From: Lysinibacillus piscis
Lineage (GTDB): Bacteria > Bacillota > Bacilli > Bacillales_A > Planococcaceae
Direction of reading: 5' to 3'
Length of the DNA: 64,000 nt
Assembly (NCBI RefSeq): GCF_026012395.1
Contig: NZ_BRZA01000004.1
Location: 124,001 to 188,000, forward strand
Shown piece after piece: positions 9,763 through 18,865 of this stretch. How positions within the stretch are numbered: position 1 is the stretch's first letter; each line of letters opens with the position of its first letter. A program made the translations under genes and the position numbers. The notes under the pieces are model-generated. The model was not told the origin of the DNA, made no database searches, and was given only the letters and a program-made list of their open reading frames with translations.

Positions 9763-10080
9763 TTATTTTTGTGTAGCCAACCATTTTGCAACAGCTTCCG
9801 CCTCTGCACCTTTAACAACATTTGCTGGCATCGTATTTTTACCGTTTTTAATAATATCTAAAATTTCTGTTTCAGATAAACGAGCACCAATATCATTGAT
9901 AGCTGGTGTATTACCTTGTCCTGTCAGTTCTCCACCATGACACATAATACAAGATTTTTTAGCAATCGTTTCTCCATCTAATGGAGCCGTTTCACCGCCT
10001 GTAGATTCTTTGTCTCCGCCACCACAAGCAGCTAAAAAGATAGCAGAGCCAGCTACTAATGTTAACATCGCTTTTTTCAT
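9763..10080 (-). CDS. cccB: Cytochrome c551-type lipoprotein (CccB-like)
   Basis: A 105-aa membrane-anchored c-type cytochrome. Residues 1-19 form a lipoprotein signal with lipobox LAAC (Cys19), followed by a Gly/Ser/Thr linker, then the haem-attachment motif CIMCH (Cys44, Cys47, His48) and a likely axial ligand Met84 in NTMPANV. It would carry electrons to a terminal cytochrome c oxidase on the outer face of the membrane. Size and layout match B. subtilis CccB, which is also next to a YitT-family gene. Confidence 0.9.
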   Translation of the reverse strand: MKKAMLTLVAGSAIFLAACGGGDKESTGGETAPLDGETIAKKSCIMCHGGELTGQGNTPAINDIGARLSETEILDIIKNGKNTMPANVVKGAEAEAVAKWLATQK

Positions 10081-10129
10081 GAGTACCCCTCCTCATCATT
10101 CATAGCTTACAAGGATTAGTATACCAAAT

Positions 10130-10981
10130 TTATGCACGTTTGAAACCTTCTCCTAGTACCTCATAAGCATCAGAAACGATAACAAATGCTGTCGGATCAA
10201 CAGTTTTAATCAGTTGTTTCAGTTTTGTGAATTCTGTTTGGTACACAACTACCATTAAAACTGGTCGCTCTTCTCCTGTGTATCCACCGATAGCTGGTAG
10301 TTTCGTAACACCACGATTCACTTCAGCATAAATGGCATCTCGTACTTCATCTTGTTTATTCGTAATAATATAAACCATTTTTGATTGACTAAAACCAAGT
10401 TGAATAATATCAATTGTTTTTGTTGTTACGTATAAGCCAATTAACGCATATAGCCCTTTTTCTAAATCGAAAACAATAGCTGCACTTACCGCAATCACAC
10501 CATCAATAAGCAATACACTCGTCCCTAGAGAGATACCTGTATATTTTGTAATAATTTGTGCAAGTAAATCTGTTCCACCAGTAGAAGCCTGTCCTTTAAA
10601 AACAAGTCCAATACCCAGCCCAACCACAATACCACCAAAAAGTGCACCAAGTAACGGATTATCTGTCCATGGCTGCCATTCATTTGTGATGATGACCACA
10701 AAAGGCAATGTGATGGTACCAATAAATGATTTAATCCCAAACTTTTTTCCTAATAAAATAACCCCTGCAAGAAACAGTGGAATATTGAATGCATACTGCA
10801 CATACCCAGGATTCCAGCCGAACAAGCCATGCAGTATGGTACTAATACCACTTACTCCACCTGATGCTACTTGGTTAGGTAATAAAAATACATTGAAACC
10901 GACCGCAATAATTGCTGCACCGACTACAACATATACGTATTCCAGAATGCTCTCTTTCACACTATATGGTTGATTCATCAT
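10130..10981 (-). CDS. YitT-family membrane protein (YvjA-like)
   Basis: A 283-aa protein with five or six hydrophobic segments in about 1-190 (YitT membrane domain) and a C-terminal soluble DUF2179 domain (about 220-278, from IYAEVNRGVTKLPAIGGYTG to FVIVSDAYEVLGEGF). The molecular function of the family is not established. Gene order beside a cccB-type cytochrome matches B. subtilis yvjA. Confidence 0.85.
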   Translation of the reverse strand: MMNQPYSVKESILEYVYVVVGAAIIAVGFNVFLLPNQVASGGVSGISTILHGLFGWNPGYVQYAFNIPLFLAGVILLGKKFGIKSFIGTITLPFVVIITNEWQPWTDNPLLGALFGGIVVGLGIGLVFKGQASTGGTDLLAQIITKYTGISLGTSVLLIDGVIAVSAAIVFDLEKGLYALIGLYVTTKTIDIIQLGFSQSKMVYIITNKQDEVRDAIYAEVNRGVTKLPAIGGYTGEERPVLMVVVYQTEFTKLKQLIKTVDPTAFVIVSDAYEVLGEGFKRA

Positions 10982-11099
10982 CTTTCACGCCCACTTTAAC
11001 TATTGAAATTTTCTAAGACCAAATGATTATAACAAATAGATGTCTAATTGAGAACTTCAACCCAGTAAAGAGTATATGATTGATGCATAAATCACAGAT

Positions 11100-12329
11100 T
11101 TACAATGATTTTTCTGCCCATTCCATTGCCTCACCATAGAGAACATCTGCTGTATATACATCTACATCAATTTGAGCAGCTAGCCTATTAATGTTCTCCC
11201 ACTCTAATTTTTTAAGTGCCATACTAAATTCCAAATAAGGCGTCATTTCCGTTTGGTGACCTAAAATAGTATCAATCACATTAGCCGAAAATGGCAATTG
11301 CTTCAAAATCATATCTAATGGTCTTTGAAGCAATGTATCAATAAGTGAGAACATGCCGACTAAAAAGTATTCAGAGTAATTCTTTTTATAGGCACGTTTA
11401 GCTAATTTTTCACATACCTTGGCTCTAAATAAAGACGTAATCATTACCTCTTTAAATGCCTCGGAATCCATATTCGTATCTATTTCACGCATAGCCAACA
11501 AGTAAATCCATCGCTGTAAATTAGGAATACCTAATAAAATAATCGCCTGTTTCACTGAACGTACTTTTGATTTCGATTGTCGATTATCACGATTAACCAT
11601 TTGTAATAGTTTGTACGTCAATGAAATATCACGCTCAATATTATCTGCTAATAACTGTATATTCGGCTCATCTTCTTTTAATAAAGAAATAATATGCAAA
11701 TATTGCAATGTATTAGCAGGTATTTCCGTAGCCTTCAAAATTTGTGGTTTTTCAAAAAAATAGCCTTGAAATAGCTCATAACCAGAGTGTTTAGCTACAT
11801 TGAACTGTGTCCGTGTTTCTACTTTTTCAGCTAACAATTTGATATGTGGAAATTTGGTTTTTACTTTGTTTTCAATTTCTAATCGTGCCGTCAGGGAAGT
11901 AGCCAAAAAATCCACTTTAATATAATCAATATGTGCAAATAATTCGTCATACACTTGAACATGTTCCTCTAAAACAAAATCATCCAAAGCAATTTTATAG
12001 CCAAATGCTTTTAATTCCACCACACGTGCTACTAACTTTGGCGTAATTGGTACATCTTCTAAAATTTCAATCACTACATGTGCTGGGTTCAAATATTCAT
12101 TAATGGAACTCATCAATAAGTTTTCTGTAAAATTAATAAAAGCTGGTTTTCCTTTTGTTATTTCTTCAATGCCAATAGAAACAAATGCGTTAACTAACAC
12201 TTCAAGCGTTGCCGCATCTGAATCAACCATAGGGAAAGCATTCATATTTTTATTGCGATACAACAATTCATAAGCAACAATTTGTTCGTTCAAATTAAAA
12301 ATAGGCTGTCTGCCAATAAATACTTCCAA
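11100..12329 (-). CDS. EAL-HDOD domain regulator (YuxH family)
   Basis: A 409-aa cytoplasmic protein. The N-terminal half starts FIGRQPIFNLNEQIVAYELLYR and is an EAL domain; it lacks a clear full set of metal ligands, so it probably binds or signals rather than cleaves c-di-GMP. The C-terminal half (about 200-400) is an HDOD domain, a non-catalytic HD relative. The same architecture is in B. subtilis YuxH. It appears monocistronic; 118 bases with no other feature separate it from the YitT-family gene. Confidence 0.85.
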   Translation of the reverse strand: MEVFIGRQPIFNLNEQIVAYELLYRNKNMNAFPMVDSDAATLEVLVNAFVSIGIEEITKGKPAFINFTENLLMSSINEYLNPAHVVIEILEDVPITPKLVARVVELKAFGYKIALDDFVLEEHVQVYDELFAHIDYIKVDFLATSLTARLEIENKVKTKFPHIKLLAEKVETRTQFNVAKHSGYELFQGYFFEKPQILKATEIPANTLQYLHIISLLKEDEPNIQLLADNIERDISLTYKLLQMVNRDNRQSKSKVRSVKQAIILLGIPNLQRWIYLLAMREIDTNMDSEAFKEVMITSLFRAKVCEKLAKRAYKKNYSEYFLVGMFSLIDTLLQRPLDMILKQLPFSANVIDTILGHQTEMTPYLEFSMALKKLEWENINRLAAQIDVDVYTADVLYGEAMEWAEKSL

Positions 12330-12577
12330 TGTAACTGCCCTCCTCCTAAATATATAAGTTGAAATCCTTCATTGCTTCTATCTAAATGATAGGTATCTTC
12401 GCTGTCAGTAAATATTTCTATACTATAGAAAACATCCATTTCACTTATATCATTTCATTTTTCATATTCTGTTACATCTCGATTTTGGCGAGCTCACCAC
12501 AAAAATTCGTAACTTGTAATACCCGCTAAACAGGAAAAATCAGCATTTCTCTTGCCACCGAAAAAGATGGAAGCTTT

Positions 12578-12688
12578 CTGTATCTGATGCTTTGCTTTCG
12601 ATACAAAAAGAGAACTGTATCTGTCGCTTCGCTTTCGATACAAAAAGAGAACTGTATCTGTCGCTTCGCTTTCGATACAAAAAGAGAA
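12578..12688. repeat. Tandem repeat, three 37-bp units
   Basis: Units occupy 12578-12614, 12615-12651 and 12652-12688. Units two and three are identical; unit one differs at a few bases. Each ends in GCTTTCGATACAAAAAGAGAA. Units abut without spacers, so this is a minisatellite rather than a CRISPR array. Function unknown. Confidence 0.9.
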
Positions 12689-12776
12689 CTGCTGAATGAA
12701 GATAAATAATAGTTATTATAGCACTTTTCCAATAATAATTATATGCTCCTATAATTTCATTTTCTTTTTACAAATT

Positions 12777-12820
12777 AAAAAACAGCCTTTCAGTGATTGA
12801 GCTCACTTGAAGGCTGTTTT
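12777..12820. terminator. Hairpin terminator in the gap downstream of dedA
   Basis: AAACAGCCTTTCAGTGA pairs with the imperfect complement CTCACTTGAAGGCTGTTT. A-rich and T-rich flanks on the two sides make it potentially bidirectional. It is the probable end of the minus-strand dedA transcript. Confidence 0.7.
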
Positions 12821-12888
12821 ACTTTATCCCGTATTAACAGGCTGTAAGATCCCTACTTCAAAATAAGAAGTGGAAATGAACTGTTTCA

Positions 12889-12912
12889 GTGGGGGAGGAG
12901 AAAATCCCCCAC
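12889..12912. repeat. GTGGGGG/CCCCCAC hairpin
   Basis: A perfect 7-base inverted repeat with a 10-base loop just downstream of the dedA stop. It lacks a T-tract on the minus strand and may be an RNA-stabilising 3' hairpin or an old repeat end. Confidence 0.5.
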
Positions 12913-12928
12913 CGATTGAAGGTTTACT

Positions 12929-13579
12929 TTATTTAGCCTTTATTTTCGATTTAATCGCACCCAAAACAGCAGGTATTACAGAAATGAAAATAATTAAAAT
13001 TAGTACAGTTGAGAAATTATCTTTAATAATTGGAATGTTGCCAAAGAAATACCCTAATAATGTACAACTGAACACCCATAATACAGCCCCTACAATGTTA
13101 TAAAAGATGAAGTAACGATAATTCATCTTACTCGCACCTGCAACAAATGGGATAAATGTACGGATAAATGGCATAAAACGGGCAATGACAATGGTTTTTC
13201 CACCATGTTTATTGAAAAACTTTTCAGCCGCTTCCATACGCTCTTTTTTGACAACTTTCCCTAATAAACTAGTAGGTGGAATCGATGTCCCTACTTTATG
13301 TCCGATATGATAATTTACCGTATCCCCTAAAATTGCCGCAACTAAAAAGACAGGAATTAGTATCCACATATCAAATGCACCCATCGCTGCCGCTAATGTC
13401 CCACTAGCAAAAAGTAAAGAATCTCCAGGTAGAAATGGAAAAATGACAACGCCTGTTTCTACAAAAACAATCGCAAATAAGATGACATAGCTCCAATTGC
13501 CAAAATCACGAATAATCTCTTCTAAATGTACATCAATATGTACGATAAAACTAATTAACCCTTGAATGAATTCCAACAT
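12929..13579 (-). CDS. DedA-family membrane protein
   Basis: A 216-aa polytopic membrane protein of the DedA/SNARE-associated superfamily. Family hallmarks are FVETGVVIFPFLPGDSLLF, a glycine-rich GDTVNYHIGHKVG and FARFMPFIRTFIPFVAG-like RFMPFIRTF. DedA proteins act as lipid scramblases or undecaprenyl-phosphate flippases; which applies here cannot be read from sequence. I start at ATG 13579; an eight-residue TTG extension to 13603 has no better ribosome binding site. Confidence 0.88.
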   Translation of the reverse strand: MLEFIQGLISFIVHIDVHLEEIIRDFGNWSYVILFAIVFVETGVVIFPFLPGDSLLFASGTLAAAMGAFDMWILIPVFLVAAILGDTVNYHIGHKVGTSIPPTSLLGKVVKKERMEAAEKFFNKHGGKTIVIARFMPFIRTFIPFVAGASKMNYRYFIFYNIVGAVLWVFSCTLLGYFFGNIPIIKDNFSTVLILIIFISVIPAVLGAIKSKIKAK

Positions 13580-13977
13580 TGTAATAGGCTCTCTTTCTCT
13601 CAATAAATTTATTCAATATACTCTCGAGGCTTTGACGAAATACATTTTCAAAAGTTCCAACTCATTTCATTTAGATCATGCTTATCAGCTTTTCAATCTC
13701 AATATATTGGCTACTATATGCTAAAAAATCTCCTGTTATGTTCCATGACTGATTCTATCATTTGTCCATAGAAGCATTCAACTGATTTCTTGATTCGCTA
13801 CTTCAACACTACAGCTCTATCTTCTCTATTGAAGCAAATATCCCATAGTCGACTAAGTATATAAAGTGATACTAACAATCCAATTTTACAGACTGTTAAT
13901 ACGAAATAAAATAAGTAAGGTCTATTGAAGGATATTATTTCCTCAATAGACCTTACTTTATTTAAAGAAGCTTTTCT
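13580..13977. other. 400-base gap upstream of dedA, downstream of lcfB
   Basis: No gene called. It holds the strong lcfB terminator at 13904-13963. On the minus strand a stretch of about 28 codons near 13715-13800 (ending MEHNRRFFSI) is open but has no start or ribosome binding site, so I leave it uncalled. Confidence 0.5.
13904..13963 (-). terminator. Terminator after lcfB
   Basis: A long stem (TAAGGTCTATTGA / TCAATAGACCTTA and flanking A/T pairs) just beyond the lcfB stop, with A/T tracts on both sides. Confidence 0.85.
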
Positions 13978-15525
13978 TTACACCTTCTCTTTTAATGAAC
14001 GTCGTAAAATTTTCCCTGTTGTATTTTTTGGTAGCTCATCTAAAAACTCAATTACTTTTGGTATTTTGTACTTTGCAATATGCTCTGCACAGTAAGCTAA
14101 AATCTCTTCACTTGTCGTTGCTGTTGCATCCTTTAATACGATATAGGCATGAACAGCTTCACCTAAGTTTGGATCTGGGAAACCTACAACAGCTGCTTCC
14201 ACAATATTCGGGTGTGCAAATAACACTTCCTCTACCTCTCTAGGATAAACATTATAGCCCCCTACAATAATCATATCCTTTTTACGATCTACAATATAGA
14301 AATAGCCTTCTTCATCCATCTTCGCTAAATCCCCTGTGTATAGCCAGCCATCACGAATTGCCATCTCTGTTTCCTCTGGCATTTTATAATACCCCTTCAT
14401 CACGTTTGGACCGCGAACAATCAATTCACCAACTTCTCCAACAGGCACTTCCACACCATTAATATCTACCACTTTATTTTCGACATTACAAATCGATGTA
14501 CCAATAGAGCCTGCTTTACGGTCACGGTCTAATGGATTAAAGCATGTAACTGGTGATGCTTCTGATAAGCCATACCCCTCTGACACACGTACATTAAATT
14601 TCTGTTCAAAATTATGTAATAATGCGACAGGTAATGATGCACCTCCAGAAATAGCCAGACGAATTGTTGAGAAATCTTCTACATTGCTATCTGGTAATTG
14701 GTATAAGAAATTATACATCGTTGGTACACCTGCAAAGACAGTTGCTTGTTGCTCTTTCGCTAAAGCAAAAATTTCTATTGGGCTGAAACGTGGTGCGAGT
14801 AAAATCGTTGCACCACTTAATAAAGGTGCATTGACAACAACCGTTAACGCAAACACGTGGAATACTGGCAATGTAGCAATAATACGATCCTCTGCACGAA
14901 ATTCTAAATATTTCGCTACATCCCTTGCATTTGAATAAACGTTGCCATGTGTAAGCATTGCCCCTTTTGGACTACCTGTTGTACCAGATGTATATAAAAT
15001 AATAGCTGTATCATCCTCTGTTACTTCAACAACTGGCAATGATGTTTGCGCTTTCAAAACTACTTGTGAAAATAAATGGATTTTTGCTTTTACATCATCT
15101 GATAGAGCTGCGACTTGCTCTCCAATAGTCGGTGTCGTTTCACACACAATAAATGACTGTATTTGTGGGAATGCCTGAACCCCTTTTTCTACTAAAGGTA
15201 ATAATAAATCTAACGCAATCACTGCTTTTACATCACCATTATGTAGAATATACGAAATTTCATCTGCTGTATAAATTGGGTTAATCGGAATGGCTGTTGC
15301 CCCTAAACGCATTGTCGCATATAAAGCGATTAAATAATGCGGTGTGTTTCCAAGTAAAAATGCAACATGATCTCCTTTTTCTACCCCTAAATCTTGCAGC
15401 CCTTGTGCGAAGCGTCCGACAGTATATTCAAACTCCCCGTATGTTGTATCTTTCCCCATAAAATGATATGCCACTTTTTCTGGCTGCTGCATTGCTTGCT
15501 GTGAAACGCTTGAAACTAAATTCAA
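13978..15525 (-). CDS. lcfB: Long-chain fatty acid-CoA ligase (LcfB/YhfL-like)
   Basis: A 515-aa ANL-superfamily enzyme that activates fatty acids to acyl-CoA via an acyl-AMP. The AMP-binding P-loop YTSGTTGSPKG is at 178-188; downstream are GYGLSEASPVTCFNP, YTGDLAKMDEEGYFY and DRKKDMIIVGGYNVYPREVE, and the C-terminal lysine lies in TTGKILRRSL. Similarity to B. subtilis YhfL runs end to end. A FadR-like operator lies about 30 bases upstream, matching fatty-acid-responsive control. Confidence 0.92.
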   Translation of the reverse strand: MNLVSSVSQQAMQQPEKVAYHFMGKDTTYGEFEYTVGRFAQGLQDLGVEKGDHVAFLLGNTPHYLIALYATMRLGATAIPINPIYTADEISYILHNGDVKAVIALDLLLPLVEKGVQAFPQIQSFIVCETTPTIGEQVAALSDDVKAKIHLFSQVVLKAQTSLPVVEVTEDDTAIILYTSGTTGSPKGAMLTHGNVYSNARDVAKYLEFRAEDRIIATLPVFHVFALTVVVNAPLLSGATILLAPRFSPIEIFALAKEQQATVFAGVPTMYNFLYQLPDSNVEDFSTIRLAISGGASLPVALLHNFEQKFNVRVSEGYGLSEASPVTCFNPLDRDRKAGSIGTSICNVENKVVDINGVEVPVGEVGELIVRGPNVMKGYYKMPEETEMAIRDGWLYTGDLAKMDEEGYFYIVDRKKDMIIVGGYNVYPREVEEVLFAHPNIVEAAVVGFPDPNLGEAVHAYIVLKDATATTSEEILAYCAEHIAKYKIPKVIEFLDELPKNTTGKILRRSLKEKV

Positions 15526-15552
15526 TTACACCATCCCCCTTATTGTATAAAA

Positions 15553-15570
15553 TGAATCGTTATTCATTCT
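15553..15570. promoter_or_regulatory. FadR-like operator upstream of lcfB
   Basis: TGAATCGTTATTCATTCT matches 13 of 16 specified positions of the Bacillus FadR box TGAATGANTANTCATTCA. It lies where it would overlap the lcfB promoter. FadR is a TetR-type repressor released by long-chain acyl-CoA. Confidence 0.6.
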
Positions 15571-15697
15571 TATTATATAAGAAATATTGTGAAAAAACAA
15601 TGAATCTTTTCAACTATGCAAAAATTATGTTAAATAATCACTTTCTTGTCTCTTATACATATTTATAATCAATAAATATTTTTTTAACATAATATAA

Positions 15698-15726
15698 GTC
15701 TTCCACAAAAATACTATGTGGAAGAC
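15698..15726 (-). terminator. Terminator after the Bce-type operon
   Basis: Perfect 9-base repeat GTCTTCCAC / GTGGAAGAC, 12 bases beyond the permease stop, with an A/T-rich flank on the minus strand. Confidence 0.7.
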
Positions 15727-15737
15727 CTATGAAATCA

Positions 15738-17666
15738 TTAAGAACGAATATGTGAAATGTAACGCCAGCGAATTAAATAAAAATACACAATTTGTATTAA
15801 TACAAAAAAGCCAAAAGCAAAAAATACTTCTTTAGCAATCGATACATCAATAAACTCTCGAAGCACCCCTTGAATCATTAAAAAGGCAAAGGTACTATGC
15901 AGCATCGCCACACCCCATGGCAGGAAAAATTGTGGGAAAAGATGTCGATTCACTAATTTCTTCAGTTCAGCATCTGTTAAGCCCATTCGTTTTAACACAT
16001 CAAATTTGCGCTTTTCCCTCTCCAATGATGTATGTAATTTGAAATAAACAAAACTACCTGCTGCTAATAAAAAGACAGTTGCGACCAATACACCCACCAA
16101 TGTAAACAATGAATATGTTGCTAATATATAGGAATAATTGAGACCTGCATTTTCAAAATAAAATGGACTAAATTTACTTTGTTTTTTTACATAAATACTA
16201 CTAGCAAATTGGTCGATATCTTGACCAATATCCTTCGTTTCTCTCCATTGTGGAATATGGAATGTAAAGAGGTGATAGACGGGCTGTATAATCGGCTTAT
16301 AACTAATCAGTCTTGTAATTTTCTCAAAGTCCTCGTCACTAATCACAATTGAATTGACACTCACAATCGACGTTGGAAAAACAATTTTAGGGTACACACT
16401 ATCAATTGTAATTGGAATATTATTTTCCTGTAATATCGTATGCACAATTTTATTTTTTAATTTTTTCAGTGACTCCTCCGAATAAGGAATAAATATTGCT
16501 TCGCCTGATTCTAAATTAATTAATGGATAATTAAATGAAGACACTAGACTGTTCATATCTGATTCTCTAAACACTTCCACTTCATTATGTGTAAAGGAGG
16601 ATGTTTGTTTGACTACTACAAAGCGTGATAGCTGGTAGGATAATCCCTTTTCCTCTAATTGCAATCGTAATGAGTTAATATGATTTTTTTCATATGGATT
16701 GTCAATATCCCCTTTATATACAAGCCCTAATGGATTTAAACGGTCATATTGCGTCGTATAGGAGGACATTGTTGCTAATATACCTACAGATAAAAAAGCC
16801 AATGTGGAAACCATCGTCACTACAAAAAACATTTTGACGTTATCTTTTAGAATATCTGTCTGTTCCGCTAATGAGAGTAGTCGATAGCGTTGCCAATGAA
16901 AGTGACGTTTTTTTCGAGCCATTTCTAAAAATAAAGGAATCGTATCGCTGAATAAATAATACGTACCAACCGTCGCAGAAAGTGGAATCAATGCTAATAA
17001 ACTAATAAATGATTTTTGGGCAATAATTAATGTAATCAAATAAGTGAATAAAATAAGACCAATCCCATATATGGCATGTACTTTCGAGTAAGTTTGTGCA
17101 TAATTTGTTGTGCCTTTCATTAAATCACGCAATTTCCGTACACGTGTAAAATACACACTAATAAAAGAAATCACAATAAAGGCACTCATAAAGACACCAA
17201 TCGTTAGTAAAAAAGGCTGCCACGAAACATACAATGATAATTTATTCAAATGTAAAATTTCACGAACAATCATAAAAAAGAACTTCGAAAAAGAAAAGCC
17301 AAAAATAATCCCTACGATAATGGAGCCAGCACCGATAATCATGGTTTCCAAAAACACAAGTCGATTCATTTGACGCTTTTCCATCCCAAGATGCAGTAAA
17401 ATGGCAAACTCATGTGACCTTGCTTCTAAAAAGGCACTCAACGAATAGTATAAAAAAAATAAGGTAAACAGCACGAGTACGATTTCTGCGCCAACCATAC
17501 CAATTAATGAAACCTCTCCTAAAATCCCTCGTTCAATATCAGGATGGAACATTAACATGGAATAGATAAAAAAGACAGCCACAGAAAAGAAACTAGCCAT
17601 GAAAAAAGCGCCATATATACGACTATTGCGTATCACATTACGGTAAGCGAATTGTCGAAAGGTCAC
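15738..17666 (-). CDS. BceB-type ABC transporter permease
   Basis: A 642-aa permease of the FtsX/MacB superfamily with the ten-helix BceB plan: helices near 15-290, a large extracellular domain at about 305-510, then the final four helices at about 520-640. In Bce modules the extracellular domain recognises peptide antibiotics acting on the lipid II cycle, and the transporter both detoxifies and signals to the BceS-type kinase. It overlaps the ATPase gene by 29 bases. The specific antibiotic cannot be told from sequence. Confidence 0.9.
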   Translation of the reverse strand: MTFRQFAYRNVIRNSRIYGAFFMASFFSVAVFFIYSMLMFHPDIERGILGEVSLIGMVGAEIVLVLFTLFFLYYSLSAFLEARSHEFAILLHLGMEKRQMNRLVFLETMIIGAGSIIVGIIFGFSFSKFFFMIVREILHLNKLSLYVSWQPFLLTIGVFMSAFIVISFISVYFTRVRKLRDLMKGTTNYAQTYSKVHAIYGIGLILFTYLITLIIAQKSFISLLALIPLSATVGTYYLFSDTIPLFLEMARKKRHFHWQRYRLLSLAEQTDILKDNVKMFFVVTMVSTLAFLSVGILATMSSYTTQYDRLNPLGLVYKGDIDNPYEKNHINSLRLQLEEKGLSYQLSRFVVVKQTSSFTHNEVEVFRESDMNSLVSSFNYPLINLESGEAIFIPYSEESLKKLKNKIVHTILQENNIPITIDSVYPKIVFPTSIVSVNSIVISDEDFEKITRLISYKPIIQPVYHLFTFHIPQWRETKDIGQDIDQFASSIYVKKQSKFSPFYFENAGLNYSYILATYSLFTLVGVLVATVFLLAAGSFVYFKLHTSLEREKRKFDVLKRMGLTDAELKKLVNRHLFPQFFLPWGVAMLHSTFAFLMIQGVLREFIDVSIAKEVFFAFGFFVLIQIVYFYLIRWRYISHIRS

Positions 17667-18414
17667 CCACTTGTCCTCCCCCTAATAAACTTAAAACATT
17701 TAAAATACGCTGGAAGAACATTTGGCGTCGATCATCTTTATAAATTTCATTAAAAAATTCGCCATCCTTAATGAATAACACACGATCACAATAACTTGCT
17801 GCAATCGGATCATGTGTCACCATGACAATAGTCGTTTTTCGCTCTTGATTAATTTTCGTTAATAATTCCAAAACATCTCGTGAAGAATTGGAGTCTAAAT
17901 TTCCTGTTGGTTCATCTGCTAAAATCAGGCTTGGATTATGTATCAATGCCCTCCCAATAGCTGTTCGCTGTGCTTGGCCACCAGATATTTCGTTTGGTCG
18001 CTTCGGTAAGATAGCTGTTAAATCCAACTTTTCAACAATGCTAGTTAAACGACTTTCCATTACCTCTAATGGCTGTTGGTCTAACGTTAATGGCAGCACA
18101 ATATTTTCTTCCACCGTTAGCGTAGGTAAAAGATTAAAATCTTGAAACACAAAGCCTAATTGTCGTCTTCTAAAATAAGCCAACTCTGTCGCATTTAATT
18201 GATGTGGATTCATACCGTCCACAATGATTTCACCACTTGTTGGTTCATCAATTGTTGAAATAACATTTAATAATGTCGTTTTCCCACTCCCTGATGGTCC
18301 CATGACTGCTAAAAATTCACCTAGCTCTACATCAAAGCTCAATTGGTTTAGTGCACGATGTGTCACTTTTCCTTCATACACCTTTGTGATATCTTTAATT
18401 TGCAAAATCGGCAT
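17638..18414 (-). CDS. BceA-type ABC transporter ATP-binding protein
   Basis: A 258-aa nucleotide-binding subunit. Walker A GPSGSGKTT is near 39-47, the signature ISGGQAQRTAIGRAL near 142-156, and Walker B LILADEPTGNLDS follows. It powers the BceB-type permease encoded by the overlapping next gene. It follows the unrecognised 142-codon gene by 11 bases, in the same orientation as the kinase and regulator genes. Confidence 0.92.
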   Translation of the reverse strand: MPILQIKDITKVYEGKVTHRALNQLSFDVELGEFLAVMGPSGSGKTTLLNVISTIDEPTSGEIIVDGMNPHQLNATELAYFRRRQLGFVFQDFNLLPTLTVEENIVLPLTLDQQPLEVMESRLTSIVEKLDLTAILPKRPNEISGGQAQRTAIGRALIHNPSLILADEPTGNLDSNSSRDVLELLTKINQERKTTIVMVTHDPIAASYCDRVLFIKDGEFFNEIYKDDRRQMFFQRILNVLSLLGGGQVGDLSTIRLP

Positions 18415-18425
18415 CGTTCTTCACC

Positions 18426-18854
18426 CTATTTCCCGACTAATTCGATTGATTCAGGGAGCAGCCATTGTAAAACAACCTCAAAGCCAATTTGAAAATAAGG
18501 CTCTGCCAATCGTGTACCCAAATCATCTTCTTCCACCAGACTAAAACAATGTTGCCCAACAATCATGTCCCATGCATCGATTTCACCCGCTATAATTTCA
18601 CCACAAATTGTATAGTAGCCACTATACATCACTTGATTGCCTGCTACTGGTAATGCCTGAAGTGTAGTAGGGTTGTGTAAATCTAAACCTAGCATATTTG
18701 AAAAGCCCAGAACATCTTCATCGACTAAACAGCTTGCTTGACGGAAATTTTCACTCAATAAACAGCCATGTTTTTTGCAATTTTCTGCATTATGATGTTC
18801 TGTTTTTTCTTCCTTCACGTTTAAAACCCACTCACCTACACGTAACTCTCTCAA
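18426..18854 (-). CDS. Unrecognised 142-aa protein inside the Bce-type module
   Basis: I do not recognise this family. The protein is soluble and acidic with five cysteines, four in the N-terminal half (ENCKKHGC and QASC) and one in each of YTICGE and GQHCF further on. It starts at TTG 18854 behind an excellent AGGAGGA, 11 bases after the kinase stop, and ends 11 bases before the ATPase start. Tight spacing says it is co-transcribed with the kinase and transporter. Known Bce operons contain only regulator, kinase, ATPase and permease, so it is an accessory component of unknown role. Confidence 0.8.
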   Translation of the reverse strand: MRELRVGEWVLNVKEEKTEHHNAENCKKHGCLLSENFRQASCLVDEDVLGFSNMLGLDLHNPTTLQALPVAGNQVMYSGYYTICGEIIAGEIDAWDMIVGQHCFSLVEEDDLGTRLAEPYFQIGFEVVLQWLLPESIELVGK

Positions 18855-18865
18855 CTCGACTCCTC

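Larger units (their letters stand above)
12330..12928. other. 600-base intergenic region with repeats and hairpins
   Basis: No convincing gene. It contains the 3 x 37 bp tandem repeat (12578-12688), a terminator (12777-12820) and a G/C-arm hairpin (12889-12912). An open frame at 12526-12732 on the minus strand only translates the tandem repeat and has no ribosome binding site. Confidence 0.7.

Noticed and set aside
12578..12688. 37-bp repeats as a CRISPR array
   Set aside because: Units abut directly with no unique spacers, only three copies, and no cas genes anywhere in the window.
12526..12732. 68-codon minus-strand frame over the tandem repeat
   Set aside because: It merely translates the repeat (recurrent ATDTVLF-like text), with no ribosome binding site.
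13715..13800. 28-codon frame between dedA and lcfB
   Set aside because: Too short, no start or ribosome binding site; cannot be distinguished from chance.
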